Assembly (NCBI GenBank): GCA_026119855.1
Contig: JAOWBW010001440.1
Span: 239,765 to 303,764, forward strand
Direction: 5' to 3'
From: Campanula takesimana
Taxonomy: Eukaryota > Streptophyta > Magnoliopsida > Asterales > Campanulaceae
DNA length: 64,000 bases
Program-made: the position numbers and the translations under genes
Notes under the pieces: model-generated
The model's input: the letters and a program-made list of their open reading frames with translations, nothing else
The model's database searches: none
Told to the model about the DNA's origin: nothing
Shown here: positions 21,776-33,131 of the stretch, one piece after another
How positions within the stretch are numbered: the first letter of the stretch is position 1
How the letters are laid out: every line of letters begins with the position of its first letter

Positions 21776-23064
21776 TCAAAGTTCGCCGTCCCAGAATTCT
21801 TCAGCGGATTTGTACGGTCCGTCCTTTGAGGTGAATTCTTCACACCGAACAAGTCTGCTTTGTGGGATCTCATCGATCTTTTTAGTTTCTTCTTCAGTTA
21901 GTCCCCATTCAAAAATCTCGAGATTCTGTTTCAACGTCTCTTTGTTGTAGCTCTTAAACAGCACCACCACGCCTTGTTCGTATGCCCATCTCAGACAAAT
22001 CTGCATTGATACCAAAATTACACGTTATTTTATGGGCGGTGCAGAAAAAAAAAATAGCCATTTACTTGGAAGACATATATAAAACGCACTTGAGCTACAG
22101 ATTTTCCCTTGGCCATCGCAATTTCCTTTAGCACTTCGTTCTCCATTACCCTGTTAGTTCCATAAATGGTTCCTATTGCTCCTAATGGTGAAAAAATCTC
22201 AACCAAAACTCCGTTTTCTCTGCAAAACTTGATCAGCTTCTTTTGTTGCCATAACGGGTTCATCTCCACCTTTACAATTAGAATCAAATTCATGAACAAA
22301 ACTTTTTATAGACTTAATATCTGAATGTGCATAACTACGTGGTGTGTGTATGTGTGTGTGTTTGGAGGACTTACTTGATTGACGGATGGGGGGATTTTCG
22401 CAAAGGCAAGAAGGTCGCCGAGCTTCTTGCAAGAGAAATTACTAACTCCAATTGATTTTGCTAGTCCAAGTGTTTGACATTTTTCCATGTCTGCCCAAAC
22501 CGCCTTGATATCCAGTTGAAGCAAGTCTTCTTTGTTCGGCATGTAAGCCCCGGGTGTCATGCTCACCGGAAAATGTATAAGATACAAATCAACATTTTCC
22601 ATTTCAAGATTCCTGGAAAAAAAATATATTCTATATTTTGAAATCTAGTTTCATACATCCAAGGATCAGAACAAAGTTGACTTTTACGCACTTTCAAAAT
22701 GAGATTATGACCTTAGAGTTTTCTCGTGGGCAGGGATGATGCGAACCGCCTGAGCATCGCTACACCACAGCTTAGAGGTTATGAAAAGCTCGTCTCGGGA
22801 CTTAATCAAGCCAAGTTTAATTGCTTGAGCGATTGCTTTGCCTAGAGCGCCCTCTGATAGGTAAACAGCAGCAGTGTCAAAGTGTCTGATACCTAGCTTA
22901 ACTGCTTCGAGCACTGCTTGTGTGACAATTTCCAACTCCACATGAGGAAATGCGGCCGTTCCAAGTCCCAAAACCGGTATTTTCCGACCGGTGGTGTCAG
23001 AGCTCAGATGAACTTCTGGAATTGAATATTGAGCCATATCAGAGATTGCAAGTTCATTACTCAA
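21776..23064 (-). CDS. Aldo-keto reductase, AKR4 type (codeinone/chalcone reductase-like), 4 exons
   Basis: Exons on the minus strand are 23064-22712, 22612-22375, 22269-22090 and 22000-21776. All are GT-AG and the frame stays open (331 aa; family about 320). Motifs in order are VLGLGTA near the start, RHFDTAAVY with catalytic Asp and Tyr, FITSKLW with catalytic Lys, and LYLIHFPVS with the active-site His. The C-terminal part has NPLWQQKKLIKFC and a VLFKSYNKETLKQN nucleotide-binding segment. Enzymes of this group reduce ketones or aldehydes with NADPH in the cytosol; relatives make polyketide-derived and alkaloid products. The substrate is not predictable here. The usual IHWP has Phe in place of Trp. 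The start could be Met10 (MAQYSIPEVHL), the usual N-terminus. Confidence 0.9.
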
Positions 23065-23129
23065 TTATGGGTTTTTTTTATAGAAATATCTAAATGCAGA
23101 CTTTCTCCAATATGATGTGTTTTCTGCTA

Positions 23130-23550
23130 CTCCCTCCATTCCACACTAACGTTTTTAGTTTGACTTTATAAGAAGATTAATAAAATGTAAATGTTGTGAG
23201 TATGAAAAAGTAAAGTAAGAGAAAGTAGTAGAGAGAAAGTGAGTAGAAAGTTTTTGTTGTGAGAATGACAAATGGGTCTCATTGTTTATTTTAGGTAATA
23301 AAACGACTAAGAACATTAGTCTGGGACAAACCAAAGAGGAAAGTAAAAACCTGCTCGTTTGGTAGGCCGATAGGATTAATCCGTATTAATAGTAAGCAGA
23401 TTATTAGCATAGGTATTAATAATACCGCCATATTTTTTTGGGGGATAAATATGAAGGGGGATAAAAGGTCTTATCCAGGTTGTTAGACTAATAATCTTAT
23501 CCAACTTAAGAAAGACTACTAAACAACCCTTTAATCTGAGTCGGAAGGAG
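23130..23550. mobile_element. Stowaway-like MITE, probably with a second small insert
   Basis: CTCCCTCCATTCCACACTAA at the left is loosely inverted at the right as GAGTCGGAAGGAG, with TA outside both. The right half (about 23350-23530) has its own inverted ends (GTTTGGTAGGCC / ACTACTAAAC) and looks like a separate insert. The boundaries of the insert are uncertain. The left end lies about 65 bp upstream of the reductase start, in its promoter. Confidence 0.45.
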
Positions 23551-23590
23551 TATATTTTTTAATCATGTTTTTTGGAAAGTTGTTAGCACC

Positions 23591-24445
23591 CAGGGGCGGA
23601 TGTAGTATATGACCAGGGTGCGCCAATGCACACCCTGGATTTCCCAAAAAAATTTACCGAGTAGTTATAAATATTCCTAAAAGACTAAACACTACTTAAC
23701 GGGAAACGCATAAGAGACCCCCTAGTTTTTTTTTGTCCGCATTCCAATTATTTTGCTCTGCAAATCGCCAATCGACGTCGGAGAAGACGCCGGCAGCCCG
23801 CCCCTGCGCATAGAAGACCACCGGCAGCCCGCCCCATTTCTTCGCTCTGCAAATCGCAAATCGAACGGAGACGACTCACGACGCGACATCGAACGGAGAC
23901 GACTCACGACGCGACGCCGGCAGCACAGTTGCACACCACCGACCACGGCGGCAAGTCGCCTCTTCCGTGATCTGTCCCTGTTTTCCTTCCTCCACAATGT
24001 CTCAATCTCAAAAAGGTTTTTTTTTTTTTTTTAAATTCATTTTTAGGGTTCTGAAATTGGGGATTTATTGAGCTAAAATCTGAAATTGATGATTTGGGGA
24101 TTTATTGAGCAATTGTTGTTATCATTTTTGATAGGTAAGCAATCTAAGCTTGATGGATTCTTCTCCAAACGCCCTCGATGTGAGCCATCGGCTTCAGTTC
24201 CAGCAGTGGCTGGCTTCTCCTTCCTCTGGAGCTCCGCTTCTCCGGCAATGTCTCAATCTCAAAATGGTATTTTTTGTAATTCGATTTTAGGTTTTTAAAA
24301 ATTAAAAATTGATGATTTGGGGATTTATTTAACAATTGTCGTTATAATTTATGATGACCGGACCCCAAATTTTTTTTCGGGGGTTCCGCCCTCGAACCCC
24401 CAAAGAAAGTGCACACCCTGACCTAGAATCCTAGATACGCCACTG
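23591..24445 (+). mobile_element. Deleted hAT element keeping the transposase 5' exon
   Basis: An 8-bp duplication TTAGCACC lies at 23583-23590 and 24446-24453. The termini CAGGGGCGGATGTAG and CTAGATACGCCACTG are imperfect inverted repeats. The interior has a GC-rich 5' region with a duplicated AATCGAACGGAGACGACTCA and then a small exon starting KQSKLDGFFSKRPR, like the start of ZMYM1/TTF-zinc-finger hAT transposases. The rest of the transposase is gone, so it depends on a partner. Confidence 0.8.
24134..24270 (+). pseudogene. hAT transposase N-terminal fragment
   Basis: After an intron-like ATTTTTGATAG acceptor (24133), the frame reads GKQSKLDGFFSKRPRCEPSA and then Ser/Pro/Ala-rich sequence, ending near a GTATTTTTTG donor-like site. 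The LD-FF-KR pattern is the usual N-terminal start of TTF-type hAT transposases. No zinc finger or dimerisation domain remains. Confidence 0.5.
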
Positions 24446-24612
24446 TTAGCACCTTTCAGTAGTTTAAGAGTCTGATTTTATTTTATTCCCACTTCTGTTC
24501 ATGTAGTTGCAACGTAATTCGACCGTCTCATTTATATTTCACTTTCTTGACCTCGTAGTATATACCTGCTCCTTTATTTACGAAGCTGGTCTCGTCGGTT
24601 CCTTTTTTTTAT

Positions 24613-25197
24613 GGGTTAATTACAAATTAGGGCCTAACATCTCGTATGAGGTCCCCAAACGGGGCCTGACTTATAATTTTTAGCAAATTAGGGCTTGAAT
24701 TGACATTTGTTGCCCAAGTTAGAGGTTTTTAACGATTTCCATCCAAAAAATCCGTTAAGTTAACATGTATGTTGTCCATGACTTTGAATGAGAGGTTTTC
24801 TGTCATTTCGAGTTAGGGCTAGTTCTATAAAGCGCGAAAATGTCCTCGTATGGTCAAATTTAACGTGAATTGACTATAAAAATTCATATGCAACGCACGT
24901 GTTAACTTAACGGAATTTGTTGAAAACCTCTTTAACTTTTCTGCAATTTCATTGTAATGAAGCCCCGTCCATCCTTAATCGATATCTAACCAAGCCTTGA
25001 ACGCAAAATGATAAAAAAAAAAACTTCCTTCAAAGTCATACGCAACGCACGTGTTAACGGAATTTTTGGATGGAAATCGTCAAAAAGCCCTTATTTAAGC
25101 AAAAAACGTTAATTCGGGCCCTAATTCACTAAAAAAAAAGTCAGGCCCCGTTTGGGGACCTCATATTAAATGTTAGGCCCTAATTTGTAATTAACCC
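24613..25197. mobile_element. MULE-type MITE
   Basis: Terminal inverted repeats of about 60 bp start GGGTTAATTACAAATTAGGG. A 9-bp repeat TTTTTTTAT flanks it (24604-24612, 25198-25206), though it is low-complexity. 585 bp, non-coding. Internal short arms repeat AACGCACGTGTTAAC in two places. Confidence 0.75.
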
Positions 25198-25299
25198 TTT
25201 TTTTATTTTTTTTATTTTTACTTCCTTTTAATCCTTTTAGAGCCAGATTATTTTGGGTATTTCAATTCTTTATTAGTGAATTTTTCTTTGTAATTTTGC

Positions 25300-25450
25300 A
25301 CTACTTCTGTCCCTAATTGAGTGCCCAAATTTTATTTTAAGGGACATCTGAAAATGTCAATTTTTTTGTACACTTTGATGGCAAAGATTCATATATAATC
25401 TTGTAATCTCCTTTCCAAACATTTAGTTTTGCACATTAAATATAGTCCAT
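25300..25450. mobile_element. Truncated Stowaway MITE, family of 4544-4803
   Basis: CTTCTGTCCCTAATTGAGTG starts a segment that reads like the reverse of 4803-4660, including AATGTCAATTTTTTTGTACA and TCTTTCCAAACATTTAG-type motifs. The second end is missing. Confidence 0.55.
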
Positions 25451-25504
25451 TTAATTAGTGAAATAATGGTATTTTTGGAAAACAAGAAAAAAATCATAAA
25501 AAAA

Positions 25505-25725
25505 GGTTTCTAAACGGGCCACGGGCACGGGCCAAACGGGTTTTTCAAACCCGCGGGATTAGCCCGGTCCGTTTGCAAATAGTGAAGTCAGGCCCATCCG
25601 CTATATATACGGGCTAAGGGCCGGGTTTTGTGTGCGGGCTCACGGGTACGGGCTTGACGGGCCACAAGCTTGCGGGTCGACGGGTCATCCGCGGGCCTAA
25701 GCCCGAAAATACCATCTCCACTTCT
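25505..25725. repeat. Cluster of GGGC/GCCC short repeats
   Basis: Dense ACGGGCC, GCCCG and CGCGGG motifs in both orientations within an AT-rich region. They resemble the subterminal repeats of small hAT elements such as the ones at 16865 and 26437. No clear target duplication was found. Confidence 0.45.
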
Positions 25726-26059
25726 AATTTCCAAATTTACTTCTGATCAAAAGCAAATTTAGACCTTTAATTTAGAACCGAATGAGTAAGAGTTTATTTC
25801 ACAAAAGAGATTTTCACAATTTTTTAATCCCGAAAACATATTCCATGTTCCCGGCAAATCCTCCATTTCCTCCCTTCAAAAATCTTCCACTATGTACTGC
25901 AATTATTTTTGTATTCCCTCAATTTTTATTCTTGAAAAGTCATCCATGTTCCCTCCAAAATCATCTTCAAAATTGCCCTCCCGCAAAATCTTCCATGTGT
26001 ACTGCATATTTTTTCATTTCTCTGAGTTGGGTACATCATTTTATCCAGAATAATGTGTA
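25726..26059. other. Intergenic spacer
   Basis: C/T-rich sequence. A 166-aa open frame begins at 25782 but is Ser/Pro/Phe/Leu-rich from the pyrimidine bias and runs through the Stowaway element to 26282, so it is not taken as a gene. Confidence 0.5.
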
Positions 26060-26305
26060 CTCCCTCCGTCCCAAAACACCTCGCACATATTTCCCTTTTG
26101 GGTGTCCCATTGGTAAGTCCCATTTTCCCAAAATGGAAAAGATTCCCACTACTTCTCTCTCCTCTCCACTCACAACAACTATCAATTTAATATTCTCTAC
26201 CCCACTTTCTCTCTCCTTCCCTCTCACACCACCCACTTTTCTTACACATTTTATTAATTCCCGTGCTTTTCAAAAAGGGTGAAAGCTGTTTTGGGACGGA
26301 GGGAG
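26060..26305. mobile_element. Stowaway-like MITE
   Basis: CTCCCTCCGTCCCAAAACA and its inverse TTTTGGGACGGAGGGAG, with TA on each side. 246 bp, non-coding. Confidence 0.85.
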
Positions 26306-26436
26306 TATCAGTTTTCATTCAGGGCACGAACATTTTATTTCATTCAGTTAACTAGGACTTCATCGATGACTACTTTGCTCGGGGCAACTAGTATAGTAAG
26401 TTGTTTTTAAGGCACTCTGAAACTGGACATGTTAGT

Positions 26437-26757
26437 TAGGGGGGTGGAAGTGGTTCGGTTTGAACCGTGGTTGGGGACCGAACCGAACCAAACCGTGTAG
26501 CTTGGTTCGGTTTTTTAACATGAACGGTTCAGCTCGGTCTGAAAAATTAGTAAACCACGCGGTTCGGTTTGGTTTGCGGTTTGATCATTTAAACCAACCG
26601 AACCAAACCGTTACAAACCGAACCAGGGAGCTAAACCACTGAACTGACCATCAAACCATTATAAAGACCGTTCGATTATGTTTCTTGTTCAAATCTACCA
26701 TTGATTTTGTAAATCCCTACATTATCCCTCAATACTTCAAGCGCCTGTTTTAATTTC
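26437..26757. mobile_element. Left half of a hAT element split by the copia insertion
   Basis: Starts TAGGGGGGTGGAAGTGGTTC after target duplication ATGTTAGT (26429-26436). Packed with AACCGAACC/GGTTCGG subterminal repeats. The partner half is 54477-55077, about 28 kb away. Confidence 0.85.
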
Positions 26758-27731
26758 TGTTAGTGCAGAACTGAGGTGTTACCTCAGGTGTTGCCCTGAC
26801 AGTCTAAGTGCTGTGACGAGATTCTTTGTAATTTGATATTTCTTTCTAATGTAATTTTTATACTAATGTCCTAATATTATTTTCTAGATGTTGGTCCATA
26901 TTTTCAGGTATAATAAAGTTGGTTTATGGAGCTTAAAATATGGAAGAAAAATTAATGGAGATTTATTCATAATTGGCGAGTAAATGAAGGAGTCTCAAAC
27001 ATATTTAACATGTGTTAAATATGGAGAAAAACGTGGGAGACCATTTCAAAGTTGTTGTTGCTGATTAATTGAAGATGTACAAGGCTTTGGAAGCATGAGG
27101 TACAAGAAGGAGAAGCAAGGACTTGAGCTTCAAGAAAGCGGTTGAGAAAAATATGGAAAAGAAGACCAAGTCTTCCTTGAAGATAGGAGATCATGGCCAA
27201 CTCACTCCACTCTCCCCTCACATGATCACAAACAGCCCCAAGGTTGTTCTTTGTGTAGCCTCCAAGTATGTGTGGCTATATAAAGAGTGCTTGGATGAAG
27301 AATGAAGCGAAATCAATTTTATACACACATCCATAGCACAAAAAGACCAAAGTACTCTTGGCTCTTTTTGAGATTCTTTCTTCCATACACTCTTTTATCA
27401 CTCAAATACTTCGGGTTTGAGTGAGTTTTGGTTAGGATAGAATCTTGTACTTTGTTCTTACTTTGGTTCCATAAAGAGTATATCATAGTTTGTATAGGGA
27501 ACCATTTTAAACTTTGTAATTGGTTTTAATTATAAGGTTTTCGCCATCTAGGCATCTCAAGTTATATTTATATAACTTGAGAAAAATATTTCTCTTGTGC
27601 TATTTATTTTCCGCTGCAAAAACTCTACTATTTTTGTGTGTGTATTTTCTGCCGTCTGGAGTGTTACCTGGGGTGTTGCTTAACACATGAGGTAACATCT
27701 GTTCTCAGCAAGCTTTTGACAAACATTTTCA
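26758..27731 (+). repeat. 5' LTR of the copia element
   Basis: 974 bp. TATATAAA at 27277-27284 is a good TATA box, so transcription probably starts near 27310. The ends repeat a GGTGTTACC/GGTGTTGCC motif. Confidence 0.93.
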
Positions 27732-27732
27732 A

Positions 27733-27750
27733 TTGGCACCAGAGCCCGGT
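27733..27750 (+). other. Primer binding site of the copia element
   Basis: TTGGCACCAGAGCCCGG starts one base after the LTR, a variant of the Met-tRNA type TGGTATCAGAGC site. Confidence 0.6.
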
Positions 27751-27784
27751 CACTTGACGTTACTAAGTGGTTCGGTCCTTTGTC

Positions 27785-30349
27785 ATGGCTTTCGATCTCC
27801 AGGAGGGAGAACCTGATCAAACAAACATGTTTGTCACAATAAGTGACTCGGAGACTGAACATGTTACCACAGATGTTATACACACTGAGATAACATCTGA
27901 GACCACACCCGTCAGGTATAACAATTTCAGTTTAACTAACGATGCTTGTTTCGTGGTTTCCACTAACCTTGATGCAGGAAGTTCAAAAGATGATGAGCTG
28001 AGAAAAGATGAGCTCATTGATAATTGTTTAAAAAACCTTTGTGATGATTTGCTCAAGGAATGGAAGAAAGAGAACAAAATGGTTAAAAATTTAACCAAGA
28101 TGAACGATGGACTCAAGGCCTACTTAACTCGTTTGGAAGTTCAAGCATCCAAGAGAGATGCCGAGCTAGAGAAAGTCAAGGCCAAATTGACTTTAGCCGA
28201 AACCACCTTGAAGAAAATCAACACCGGATCATCCAAACTGGATGAGATTCTCAATTTGAGTAAGCCTCTCAAAGCAGGTATTGGTTTCCGAGAATCATTA
28301 GATAAAATTATTTCTTCTTTGAGTTGTGATGAACATGAAATATGTTTTGTGAAAGAACGTGCTTTTGATCAAAATTCTTTCTCTAATGACTCTTTTGACA
28401 AAAGAAAAGTGTGTCAATACTGTCACACCTCTGGACATTTTAAAAATAAGTGTAATACTCTTTCAAAGAAACAGTCCAGTTATTCTGTGTTACCTGAAGT
28501 GTTACCTAGCACTCCAGATAACACATTCTGTCAGAAGGTCAAAAACACAAAAAAAAAGACATGGAAACCTAAGTCTAAATTGAGATGTGATGTTGTTTAC
28601 ACTTCCTTAAAAACAAATATTGAAGGATCATGGTACTTTGACAGTGGATGTTCACGTCACATGACGAGAACAAAATTATTTTTGAAAGACTATGAATCGC
28701 TTCAAGGAGGTTGTGTAACTTATGGTGGTGGAAGTAAAAGCAATATAATAGGAAAAGGGACACTAAATGTGACTGGTTTTCCTGCCTTAAAGAATGTCTT
28801 ACATGTAGATGGGCTTGTAGCTAATTTAATTAGTATTAGCCAACTTTGTGATGACAACTTAGAGGTGAAATTCAATAAAAATACTTGTGAAGTCTTTGAT
28901 TGTACTAACAATTGTGTGATGACAGGAACTAGATCAAGTGACAATTGTTATCTTGTTGAAGACAAACAGGTGTGCCATTTGGCAAAAATAGATGTCACTA
29001 CATTGTGGCATCAAAAGTTTGGACATGCCCATTATCGAAACTTGAAGAACATTTTCAAGTTTGAGGCTGTCAAAGGAGTCCCCAAACTGAATCTTAATAA
29101 CAAAATGGTTTGTGGAGACTGCCTTAAAAATGAGGAGACTCGTGTTACCCAGTGTGCTGCCCAACACCAAGAGCAACACTTCGGGACAACACATTGTTTT
29201 CAGCTTTTGCACATGGACTTGATGGGTCCAATCGAGGTAGAAAGCCTGGGAGGTAAGATATATATTTTTGTTGTAGTTGATGATTTCTCTAGGTTTTCAT
29301 GGGTATATTTCCTAAGAGAAAAATCTGAAACATTAGATAAATTTAAACTCTTGCACTCCAAAATCAAAAACATGTTTTGCTCACCTATTTTTCGTATAAT
29401 ATCTAATCATGGAAAATAATTTGCAAATGTTTCCTTTTATACTTTTTGTAAGAAAAAGGGGATAAACCATGATTTTTCGGTATCAAAATCACATCAACGG
29501 AATGGGGTGGCCGAAAGGAAAAATAGGACATTGCTTGATATGGCCCGTGTCATGTTATTTTCAAAACGTATTTTAAAAAGATTTTGGGCTGAAGCTTTGA
29601 GCACGGCTTGTCACATTTCAAATAGAGTCTTTCTAAGACCTGGTTTAACAATAATACCCTATGAGATTTTGAATAGGAAGAAACCACATGTACATTACTT
29701 CCATGTGTTTGGGTGTGTATGTTTCATATTAAAAGACTGGGATTACTTAGATAAGCTTTACTCTAAGAGTGATAAATGCATTTTTCTTGGATATTCTCAA
29801 GACAATCATGCATATCGAGTGTATAATTTAAGATTGGAAACTATTCAAGAATCTGTAAATGTTGTTTTTGATGATCTGTCAACTATTGCAGATGAACCAG
29901 GTGATTATCCTCCTTTGGTACTGCTGGAACAACCTCAAAGTGAATTTGACATTTATGTTGGACCAAGTGTCGACATAAGTGTTGGACCAGATGTCGGCAC
30001 CAGTGTTACCGCATCGGAGGCAACACCAGAGATAACATCAGAAGTCAGTCAAGTTGCAGAAAATGAAAATAATGAGGACTCCAATAGAGTAGATGATCCC
30101 GTCAGAAGAGTTCCCCCAGTGAGGATTCAAAAGAATCATCCTTTATCCCAAGTGATAGGGAGATTAGACGAAGGGATACAAACTAGAGGTAATGAACCAG
30201 TTAATTATCGAGACATGGTAAACCATTCATGTTTTCTTTCTAAGCTTGATTCTAAAAATATTTTTTTGAAAAATGAATATTTCATTCGAGTTTTTAACCA
30301 TAAGATATTTTCTAACTTGAAGAAGTCTCTTGTTCCATGTCTTGTTTAA
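27785..30349 (+). pseudogene. copia gag-protease-integrase remnant
   Basis: The ATG at 27785 opens a 545-codon frame. It has a short N-terminal region, a Lys/Glu-rich coiled-coil (about 28050-28240), a zinc knuckle CQYCHTSGHFKNKC (28411), a protease with active-site WYFDSGCSRHMT (28631), an integrase zinc-binding region HQKFGHAHYRNL...CGDC, and the start of the catalytic core LHMDLMGP. The usual capsid N-terminus is missing. The second catalytic position reads SNHG where family members have an Asp, and the next Glu codon is TAA at 29420. The frame resumes at 29507 with AERKNRTLLDMARVM and runs through the integrase C-terminus (IFLGYSQDNHAYRVYN) to 30349. No RT follows. Confidence 0.92.
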
Positions 30350-31176
30350 ACCCCTTGGATCATCTTTGTTGTTGTATAATATTTTTATTTAAAAAAAAAA
30401 AAAAAAAAAAAAACTTCAATTTTTTTATGTTTCTCTGTTTTTAATCTGTCAGTGGGTAGCTTTTTCTATCCATTGACGATGGCACATGCTGACCTTTTTG
30501 TTATGGTAGGATAACACTCTAGGTAACATTATTGATAACATTCCCTTTAAACTCAAAAGTGACAAAGTCACTAATCTTTTTCAAAGGCAAAAAGGCTAAA
30601 AAGCACTTATAGTATTTCCTTAGTAGCTCGGGGCACGGCGTTCGCTGCGACGATGCACTCTTGCCAAAGGGAGATTATCTAGTGATTTTGTACTAAGTAT
30701 TAGGAACATGGAGTTCGCTACTACAGTGTATCCTACTTGAACGGTACAAATCTCTAAAACATGTTTACACTTAATAAGGACTCGGGGCACGGAGCTCGCT
30801 ACTACGATGCTTCCTTGTAGATAAAGAAGTGTGAATTATGTTTATTTTTAAAGTGCTTAAAGATGAAGAATAAGCTTTTTATATCTAAATTATTAGATCT
30901 GTTTTGCCTAAAAGTGTTTAATTTTGGCAAGCTTGTTTTACCTCAAAATGCTTATTATACAAGCATATTTCTGCCTCATGTGTTAAAAAATGAGGTCCAT
31001 CTCGCCTTAATTGCCTTAATATAAATTCAATAAGGGATGTTTATCACGAATGTTATCTTAAGTGTTACCATCATTGCCATCAACACATTAGTGTGTGCTA
31101 CATTCGTTTTTTTTTATTATTTATTTAATTTATTTTCAGATTTGTTTTTTAAATTTTCAAAGTTTGAAAGTCTTTT
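30350..31176 (+). other. Non-coding copia interior left of the virus cluster
   Basis: An A-run at 30390-30412 follows the integrase remnant. A motif like CTCGGGGCACGGnGTTCGCT with GATGC after it recurs at about 30627, 30710 (weaker) and 30780. RT/RNase H would be expected here and is absent. Confidence 0.6.
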
Positions 31177-31309
31177 CCAAAAGTTCAAAAACTCTCAGTG
31201 AGCAGGATGAACAAAAGATATTATCTTTCCAGCAAAGATTTATTCTTGGGACTTACGTGCCACTACACGACAGACGACTCTGTTCAATTGTGGAGAAAAA
31301 GACAGCTAC
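31177..31309 (+). pseudogene. Transactivator C-terminal fragment at the left virus border
   Basis: Matches the last part of the transactivator ORF (same as 46503-46631) in plus orientation. It joins copia DNA through the shared TCCAAAAG and then switches abruptly to minus-strand pol sequence at 31309/31310. Confidence 0.85.
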
Positions 31310-31801
31310 CTCCTTTTCTAAGGTGGTGAATATGATTCTGTCTGTTAACTGTGTGAATGGACTATAGGTTAGACAAAAGTTATTACCTATGAGGAAGTCC
31401 AATCCGGCTTCTTGTTGATATACTGTAGGAATATGAAATATTGTGTCGGAAAACAATACCTCAAGATTCTTACATACCTTAGTTATTGTAATGGAAGTTC
31501 CATTAGCGATTTTGACCATTAAAGGTCTTTCGGCATTCACCCAGTGTTCCGGGGGAATAACATATTTACTTGCTATGCATAGGCTTGCACCTGTGTCTAC
31601 ATAACAATGTAACTTGATTTTTTTATATCCTTCAAACTTAAAGGTTCCTTGGATATAAATTGATGATGGATTAGTAATGTTTGGCATTACTAATTCTTCT
31701 TGATAATGATCATTCATAATCAAACGATTCATTATCAGATTCAGAAGTCGTTTCTTCTCCTGGATCAATTTCATATATGAGGATATTTTGATATCCCTCA
31801 T
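31310..31801 (-). pseudogene. Virus pol 5' end (aspartic protease), unit A, truncated
   Basis: Carries YVDTGASLC with the Asp-Thr-Gly active site and LDFLIGNNFC, then stops at the inversion breakpoint. The start overlaps the coat protein ORF by about 90 bp, as in unit C. Confidence 0.88.
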
Positions 31802-33122
31802 ATTCTTCTTCTACTGGTTCAAATCCAAGTAGAATGATTTCTTCAAGAATTTTGACTTTGTCATAATTCTGTTTTCTATTAGGGCACTCATTTGCATAGT
31901 GTCCTTCTTCATTGCAGACCCAGCATCTACAATTCTTTTTTCCTTTAGGACAGAACTTTTGTTTATTAGGATTCTTTTTCCTAAAGAATTTTCCAGGTTT
32001 AAAAGATTTTGATTTTCTTTTAAACTTATATTTAGAAGTTTTCTTTTTAAACTTCTTTTTATTTTTAGTTATGTACTGAGGTGTACAACCAAAAATAAGG
32101 CTAGGTTCAGCGATTTTGTTACAGCATTTTTTACTGAAACTTTTTAATTGCTTTTGTTTTCTGGTGAAATCACAAACTTTTGTAATTTCTTCTTTTACCA
32201 GATTTTGAGCGAAGGCTAAGCTGTAACGAGTGAGCTCGTTTGATTCTTTGAAAAATCTTTCAACAGCTTTTTCTCCTACTAGTGGTATTTTTCTTATGTA
32301 ATTTTCTACATAAGTAGGATACCCTTGTTGATTACCTGTAGCGTACATGTGTTTCTCATATTCGCAGTAGAATTGTTCTAACTGGCATATGTCACATATC
32401 TGCATTTTTATCAGGCTATCTTTTGCTTTTTCTTTGATTTTGTTTTCTTCACTGGTTCTAGAACCAACAAAATCAATTCCCAGAAATAATGTATAAAACG
32501 TGTTTAATACATTATTAAAGGTTGTGATTGGACTGAGAGTTGGAACCCAGGTAGTCTCTTTTAATACCTTGTTCGTAATTCCTGCAGTCTTATGATCTAG
32601 CAACAGTAGTGTTGATGCTTGATCTTCATATTTGTCTGGTTCAGTTTGAATGATCAAACTGATTTCTTTGGCCCAAACTTCTATTAATTGTTTTCTATCT
32701 GCTTTGATTGTAATACAATCGAGATATAAAACATTGGATCCAAAGGGTCCAGGATTGATTTTAAACTCGCTTGTGCCAGGATAAAAGTCTCCTTTTCTCT
32801 TTCGACCTCTTTGTTCTGCTGCTTCTGAAGTTTCAGCCTTCTCTTTTTTAGGAACATCTTCATTGTTCATTCTAAAATTTTCGGCGATTTCTTCTTCAGA
32901 AGAACTGTCGTGAGAAGATTCATTTTCTGATTCTTCAATGATATTCAAGTATTGATTTTTCTCAAACATTTTTCGGATGTTTGGGTTTTCAATAAGCGAA
33001 TTCTCAGCTTCTGCTTCTTCTAAATCTAGAAGAATTAAAGCTTGCTCAAATTTCTCTGCCTCTTTTGAAGTAGAAATTGATTCTTGTTTTAGAGTTTTCA
33101 AGTAGAATTCTCTAACACACAC
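31710..33122 (-). CDS. Virus coat protein, unit A
   Basis: A 470-codon open frame. The order is an acidic Glu/Ser-rich N-terminal region, a capsid core, a very basic Lys-rich stretch and a CWVCNEEGHYANEC zinc knuckle near the C-terminus, then an acidic tail. This layout is the Caulimoviridae coat protein that packages DNA and binds RNA. The frame has no ATG near its upstream stop; the first in-frame ATG is at about codon 52. It is open throughout in this unit, but nothing shows that it is expressed. Confidence 0.88.
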   Translation of the reverse strand: MCVREFYLKTLKQESISTSKEAEKFEQALILLDLEEAEAENSLIENPNIRKMFEKNQYLNIIEESENESSHDSSSEEEIAENFRMNNEDVPKKEKAETSEAAEQRGRKRKGDFYPGTSEFKINPGPFGSNVLYLDCITIKADRKQLIEVWAKEISLIIQTEPDKYEDQASTLLLLDHKTAGITNKVLKETTWVPTLSPITTFNNVLNTFYTLFLGIDFVGSRTSEENKIKEKAKDSLIKMQICDICQLEQFYCEYEKHMYATGNQQGYPTYVENYIRKIPLVGEKAVERFFKESNELTRYSLAFAQNLVKEEITKVCDFTRKQKQLKSFSKKCCNKIAEPSLIFGCTPQYITKNKKKFKKKTSKYKFKRKSKSFKPGKFFRKKNPNKQKFCPKGKKNCRCWVCNEEGHYANECPNRKQNYDKVKILEEIILLGFEPVEEEYEGYQNILIYEIDPGEETTSESDNESFDYE

Positions 33123-33131
33123 AATCCATCG

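Noticed and set aside
25782..26282. 166-aa open frame
   Set aside because: Pyrimidine-biased sequence running through a complete Stowaway MITE; no domain and no codon bias.
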